64,000 nucleotides of DNA from Siansivirga zeaxanthinifaciens CC-SAMT-1. GTDB lineage: Bacteria > Bacteroidota > Bacteroidia > Flavobacteriales > Flavobacteriaceae. The translations under genes and the position numbers were made by a program. Positions 60,518 through 64,000 of the stretch are shown here, piece after piece. The notes under the pieces were generated by a model. The model was not told the DNA's origin. It did not search any database and worked only from the letters and a program-made list of their open reading frames with translations. Position 1 is the first letter of the stretch. Each line of letters opens with the position of its first letter. Location: positions 2,352,001-2,416,000 of the forward strand of contig NZ_CP007202.1 of the NCBI RefSeq assembly GCF_000941055.1. Reading direction: 5' to 3'.

Positions 60518-63500
60518 TTATTTTGTTCCTAAATAAACTGGACCTGTAAAAGGAGCCAATCCACTATTTTTTAAGATTACTATATAATAATAAGTTCCAC
60601 TTGGCACTTTTCCAGCATTACCAATAGATGATTTAGGTGCAGCTCCATCCCAGTCACCTTGTCCTTCACCAATGGTGTAATTTGTTGATTCATAAATTAA
60701 AGCACCCCATCTGTTGAATATTTTAACATCGGCTTCGAAACCACAGAATTCAATGCCTTTAATATCGAATGTTTCGTTATACATATCTCCATTTGGAGTT
60801 ACAGCTTTAGAAATTTCAACAGATTCTCTTGAACAATCGGGTTGTGGTGCGGGTAATACAAGACAATTTTCGTTTATATAAACATCTACATCTACGCTAG
60901 TTGCACAAGCACCATCTGCAATTGTATATCTGAAAGTGTAAGTTTCTAAACCAACCCCACCGTTAGCAGGGTCGAAAACACTACCTTCTAAAGTTAATCC
61001 ATCACCAGAAACTATTGACCAGGTTCCGTTAATATCAACTTCACCAGATAAGAAATCAAATAAATTAATTGGGCCATCATCAATACATCTGTCACCATCT
61101 GTTACAGTAATTGTATTTGTTTGAACATTTATTACCTGGGTAAATACGGCATCATTACAACCATCACTTACAGTCCAAGTTCTAATAATTTGATAGCTAG
61201 ATTCATTACTTTGAATGGTCTCTGTTGTATAATCAACAGTTACATCAGCAGCACAATTATCTTTAAATTCTAGTGTTGGTTTTTCTGGTATGTTTTGACA
61301 CGTAACAGAAATATTCTCATTTAAATTAAATCCATCAGCTAAAGTAGGTGCTGTAGTATCTTGAACGGTTATTATTTGATCAGCTGAAGTTGTGTTACCA
61401 CATTCATCGGTAGCTGTCCAAGTTCTAGTGATAATATAGCTGTTTGTACAATCGCCTTGAGTTACCACATCAGATTTAGTGATAGTTACCGTGCCACAAG
61501 TATCAGCACCAGTAGCTACACCATTAGAAGCACTAGACTCATCGGCAGTACATTCTATAGTAACATCAGCAGGTACAGTGATAGTAGGTGGTGTTGTATC
61601 AATTACAGTTATTTTTTGATCAGCTGAAGTTGAGTTACCACATTCATCAGTAGCTGTCCAAGTTCTAATAATGGTTTTAGTATTACCACAAGTAGTAGTT
61701 ACCACATCAGATTCAGTGATAATTACCGTACCACAAGTATCAGTACCAGTAGCTACACCATTAGAAGCACTAGACTCATCGGCAGTACATTCTATAGTAA
61801 CATCAGCAGGTACCGTTATTGTAGGCGGTGTTGTATCAATTACAGTTATTTTTTGATCAGCTGAAGTTGAGTTACCACATTCATCAGTAGCTGTCCAAGT
61901 TCTAATAATTGTTTTAGTATTACCACAAGCAGTAGTCACCACATCAGATTCAGTAATAGTTACCGTACCACAAGTATCAGCCCCAGTAGCTACACCATTA
62001 GAAGCACTAGACTCATCGGCAGTACATTCTATAGTAACATCAGCAGGTACCGTTATTGTAGGCGGTGTTGTATCAATTACAGTTATTTTTTGATCAGCTG
62101 AAGTTGAGTTACCACATTCATCAGTAGCTGTCCAAGTTCTAATAATGGTTTTAGTATTACCACAAGTAGTAGTTACCACATCAGATTCAGTGATAATTAC
62201 CGTACCACAAGTATCAGTACCAGTAGCTACACCATTAGAAGCACTAGACTCATCGGCAGTACATTCTATAGTAACATCAGCAGGAACAGTTATTGTAGGC
62301 GGTGTTGTATCAATTACAGTTATTTTTTGATCAGCTGAAGTTGTGTTACCACATTCATCGGTAGCTGTCCAAGTTCTAGTGATAATATAGCTGTTTGTAC
62401 AATCGCCTTGAGTTACCACATCAGATTTAGTGATAGTTACCGTGCCACAAGTATCAGCACCAGTAGCTACACCATTAGAAGCACTAGACTCATCGGCAGT
62501 ACATTCTATAGTAACATCAGCAGGTACAGTGATAGTAGGTGGTGTTGTATCAATTACAGTTATTTTTTGATCAGCTGAAGTTGAGTTACCACATTCATCA
62601 GTAGCTGTCCAAGTTCTAATAATGGTTTTAGTATTACCACAAGTAGTAGTTACCACATCAGATTCAGTGATAATTACCGTACCACAAGTATCAGTACCAG
62701 TAGCTACACCATTAGAAGCACTAGACTCATCGGCAGTACATTCTATAGTAACATCAGCAGGTACCGTTATTGTAGGCGGTGTTGTATCAATTACAGTTAT
62801 TTTTTGATCAGCTGAAGTTGAGTTACCACATTCATCAGTAGCTGTCCAAGTTCTAATAATTGTTTTAGTATTACCACAAGCAGTAGTCACCACATCAGAT
62901 TCAGTAATAGTTACCGTACCACAAGTATCAGCCCCAGTAGCTACACCATTAGAAGCACTAGACTCATCGGCAGTACATTCTATAGTAACATCAGCAGGTA
63001 CCGTTATTGTAGGCGGTGTTGTATCAATTACAGTTATTTTTTGATCAGCTGAAGTTGAGTTACCACATTCATCAGTAGCTGTCCAAGTTCTAATAATGGT
63101 TTTAGTATTACCACAAGTAGTAGTTACCACATCAGATTCAGTGATAATTACCGTACCACAAGTATCAGTACCAGTAGCTACACCATTAGAAGCACTAGAC
63201 TCATCGGCAGTACATTCTATAGTAACATCAGCAGGAACAGTTATTGTAGGCGGTGTTGTATCAATTACAGTTATTTTTTGATCAGCTGAAGTTGAGTTAC
63301 CACATTCATCAGTAGCTGTCCAAGTTCTAATAATGGTTTTAGTATTACCACAAGTAGTAGTTACCACATCAGATTCAGTGATAATTACCGTACCACAAGT
63401 ATCAGTACCAGTAGCTACACCATTAGAAGCACTAGACTCATCGGCAGTACATTCTATAGTAACATCAGCAGGTACCGTTATTGTAGGCGGTGTTGTATCA

Positions 63501-64000
63501 ATTACAGTTATTTTTTGATCAGCTGAAGTTGAGTTACCACATTCATCAGTAGCTGTCCAAGTTCTAATAATGGTTTTAGTATTACCACAAGTAGTAGTTA
63601 CCACATCAGATTCAGTGATAGTTACCGTACCACAAGTATCAGCCCCAGTAGCTACACCATTAGAAGCACTAGACTCATCGGCAGTACATTCTATAGTAAC
63701 ATCAGCAGGTACCGTTATTGTAGGCGGTGTTGTATCAATTACAGTTATTTTTTGATCAGCTGAAGTTGAGTTACCACATTCATCAGTAGCTGTCCAAGTT
63801 CTAATAATGGTTTTAGTATTACCACAAGTAGTAGTTACCACATCAGATTCAGTGATAGTTACCGTACCACAAGTATCAGCCCCAGTAGCTACACCATTAG
63901 AAGCACTAGACTCATCGGCAGTACATTCTATAGTAACATCAGCAGGTACCGTTATTGTAGGCGGTGTTGTATCAATTACAGTTATTTTTTGATCAGCTGA
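60518..64000 (-). CDS. Giant HYR-repeat surface protein with type B (gliding-motility) C-terminal domain, 5' partial
   Basis: At least 1160 aa visible; the frame is open to the window edge and the GTG at 63841 is just a Val codon inside a repeat. From 64000 down to about 61370 lie about 11 tandem HYR-like repeats of 79 aa (237 bp) or 80 aa, each with DTTPPTITVPADVTIECTAD, a CGTVTITESDVV-type strand and RTWTATDECGN. A non-repeat domain follows, then the C-terminal ~100 aa type B sorting domain (ISKAVTPNGDMYNETFDIKG, VKIFNRWGALIYES, GTYYYIVILKN). Such proteins are exported by type IX secretion and displayed or released. Confidence 0.93.
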   Translation of the reverse strand, partial: SADQKITVIDTTPPTITVPADVTIECTADESSASNGVATGADTCGTVTITESDVVTTTCGNTKTIIRTWTATDECGNSTSADQKITVIDTTPPTITVPADVTIECTADESSASNGVATGADTCGTVTITESDVVTTTCGNTKTIIRTWTATDECGNSTSADQKITVIDTTPPTITVPADVTIECTADESSASNGVATGTDTCGTVIITESDVVTTTCGNTKTIIRTWTATDECGNSTSADQKITVIDTTPPTITVPADVTIECTADESSASNGVATGTDTCGTVIITESDVVTTTCGNTKTIIRTWTATDECGNSTSADQKITVIDTTPPTITVPADVTIECTADESSASNGVATGADTCGTVTITESDVVTTACGNTKTIIRTWTATDECGNSTSADQKITVIDTTPPTITVPADVTIECTADESSASNGVATGTDTCGTVIITESDVVTTTCGNTKTIIRTWTATDECGNSTSADQKITVIDTTPPTITVPADVTIECTADESSASNGVATGADTCGTVTITKSDVVTQGDCTNSYIITRTWTATDECGNTTSADQKITVIDTTPPTITVPADVTIECTADESSASNGVATGTDTCGTVIITESDVVTTTCGNTKTIIRTWTATDECGNSTSADQKITVIDTTPPTITVPADVTIECTADESSASNGVATGADTCGTVTITESDVVTTACGNTKTIIRTWTATDECGNSTSADQKITVIDTTPPTITVPADVTIECTADESSASNGVATGTDTCGTVIITESDVVTTTCGNTKTIIRTWTATDECGNSTSADQKITVIDTTPPTITVPADVTIECTADESSASNGVATGADTCGTVTITKSDVVTQGDCTNSYIITRTWTATDECGNTTSADQIITVQDTTAPTLADGFNLNENISVTCQNIPEKPTLEFKDNCAADVTVDYTTETIQSNESSYQIIRTWTVSDGCNDAVFTQVINVQTNTITVTDGDRCIDDGPINLFDFLSGEVDINGTWSIVSGDGLTLEGSVFDPANGGVGLETYTFRYTIADGACATSVDVDVYINENCLVLPAPQPDCSRESVEISKAVTPNGDMYNETFDIKGIEFCGFEADVKIFNRWGALIYESTNYTIGEGQGDWDGAAPKSSIGNAGKVPSGTYYYIVILKNSGLAPFTGPVYLGTK
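61380..63281. repeat. Higher-order 951-bp tandem duplication inside the HYR array
   Basis: Besides the 237-bp unit, the array repeats with a 951-bp period (three 237-bp units plus one 240-bp unit). The variant unit containing QGDCTNSYIITRTW occurs at about 61440 and again 951 bp away at about 62391, and the surrounding units match one-to-one at the same offset. This is recent unequal exchange. Confidence 0.85.

Noticed and set aside
61671..63992. Seven near-identical 61-aa plus-strand ORFs at 237-bp spacing
   Set aside because: They are antisense shadows of the HYR repeats of the minus-strand surface protein; their similarity simply mirrors the repeat.

Overview
The window is AT-rich chromosomal DNA from a member of the Bacteroidota, almost certainly a marine-type Flavobacteriaceae. 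The evidence is the recurring Bacteroidetes -7 promoter box (TAnnTTTG), a type IX secretion cluster (type B C-terminal domain protein, PorP/SprF, OmpA), a YtxJ-type bacillithiol protein, a tricorn-like peptidase and many flavobacterial family members. I saw no rRNA, tRNA or CRISPR array.

Layout. (1) 1-7675: a NarX-like histidine kinase (5' end outside the window), a NarL/FixJ response regulator, a small hydrophobic ORF, and an assimilatory nitrate reductase gene fused to FAD/NAD and BFD-type Fe-S domains. That gene is broken by an in-frame TAA at 4122-4124. It overlaps a gene joining two sulfite/nitrite-reductase ferredoxin-like halves to a rubredoxin. (2) 7676-8425: an AT-rich gap with inverted repeats and a possible structured RNA. 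(3) 8426-13751: a compact haem/NO signalling cluster: DUF3050, single-domain receiver, H-NOX, multi-PAS/GAF histidine kinase, Hpt protein, LytTR response regulator. (4) 13858-16063: four tandem ~238-bp non-coding units, each with an intrinsic terminator and at least two with a perfect -7 box. They are split by an intact IS256-family element with an 8-bp target duplication. (5) 16147-23301, minus strand: a molybdenum-cofactor operon (moeA, modE-like, TSUP permease, mobA, moaD, moeB-rhodanese, moaE, a four-helix-bundle gene, moaC-moaB fusion, moaA). (6) 23442-30104: a Crp/Fnr regulator, then a nitrate-type ABC transporter (lipoprotein, permease, two ATPases) and an outer-membrane porin. (7) 30105-31187: a 94-96 bp direct repeat, each copy with a terminator, enclosing a promoter-headed, strongly structured ncRNA candidate. 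(8) 31188-47340: yifB/comM, tricorn peptidase, an Nramp-like transporter with pxpABC, deoD, deoC, a degenerate deoC paralogue, clpB, ytxJ, a gamma-glutamylcyclotransferase-like gene and an RluA synthase. (9) 47344-55511: xerD, a BON-LysM (Kbp/YgaU-like) pseudogene, rpsA, pyrR, pyrB, STAS-like, DUF3291, rnz, pdxH, CAP-domain lipoprotein. (10) 55670-64000, minus strand: two OmpA-family paralogues, PorP/SprF, and the C-terminal part of a giant HYR-repeat type IX secretion substrate that runs off the window.

How it fits together. Regions 1, 5 and 6 form one nitrate-assimilation programme: sensing, uptake, cofactor synthesis and reduction. Near-identical palindromes (AAGTATTAATACTT or AAGTATTTATACTT) and TACGTA boxes lie at the promoters of the reductase operon, the Crp/Fnr gene and the transporter operon, suggesting a shared regulon. 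The reductase nonsense codon means that either this strain cannot reduce nitrate by this route or the base call is wrong. A second in-frame TAA, in the BON-LysM gene, makes both explanations worth testing.

The best candidates for something undescribed are the tandem sRNA-like array (4), the structured RNA at about 30451-30623, the H-NOX/DUF3050 cluster, and an Nramp homologue without the metal-ligand motifs beside the 5-oxoprolinase genes.
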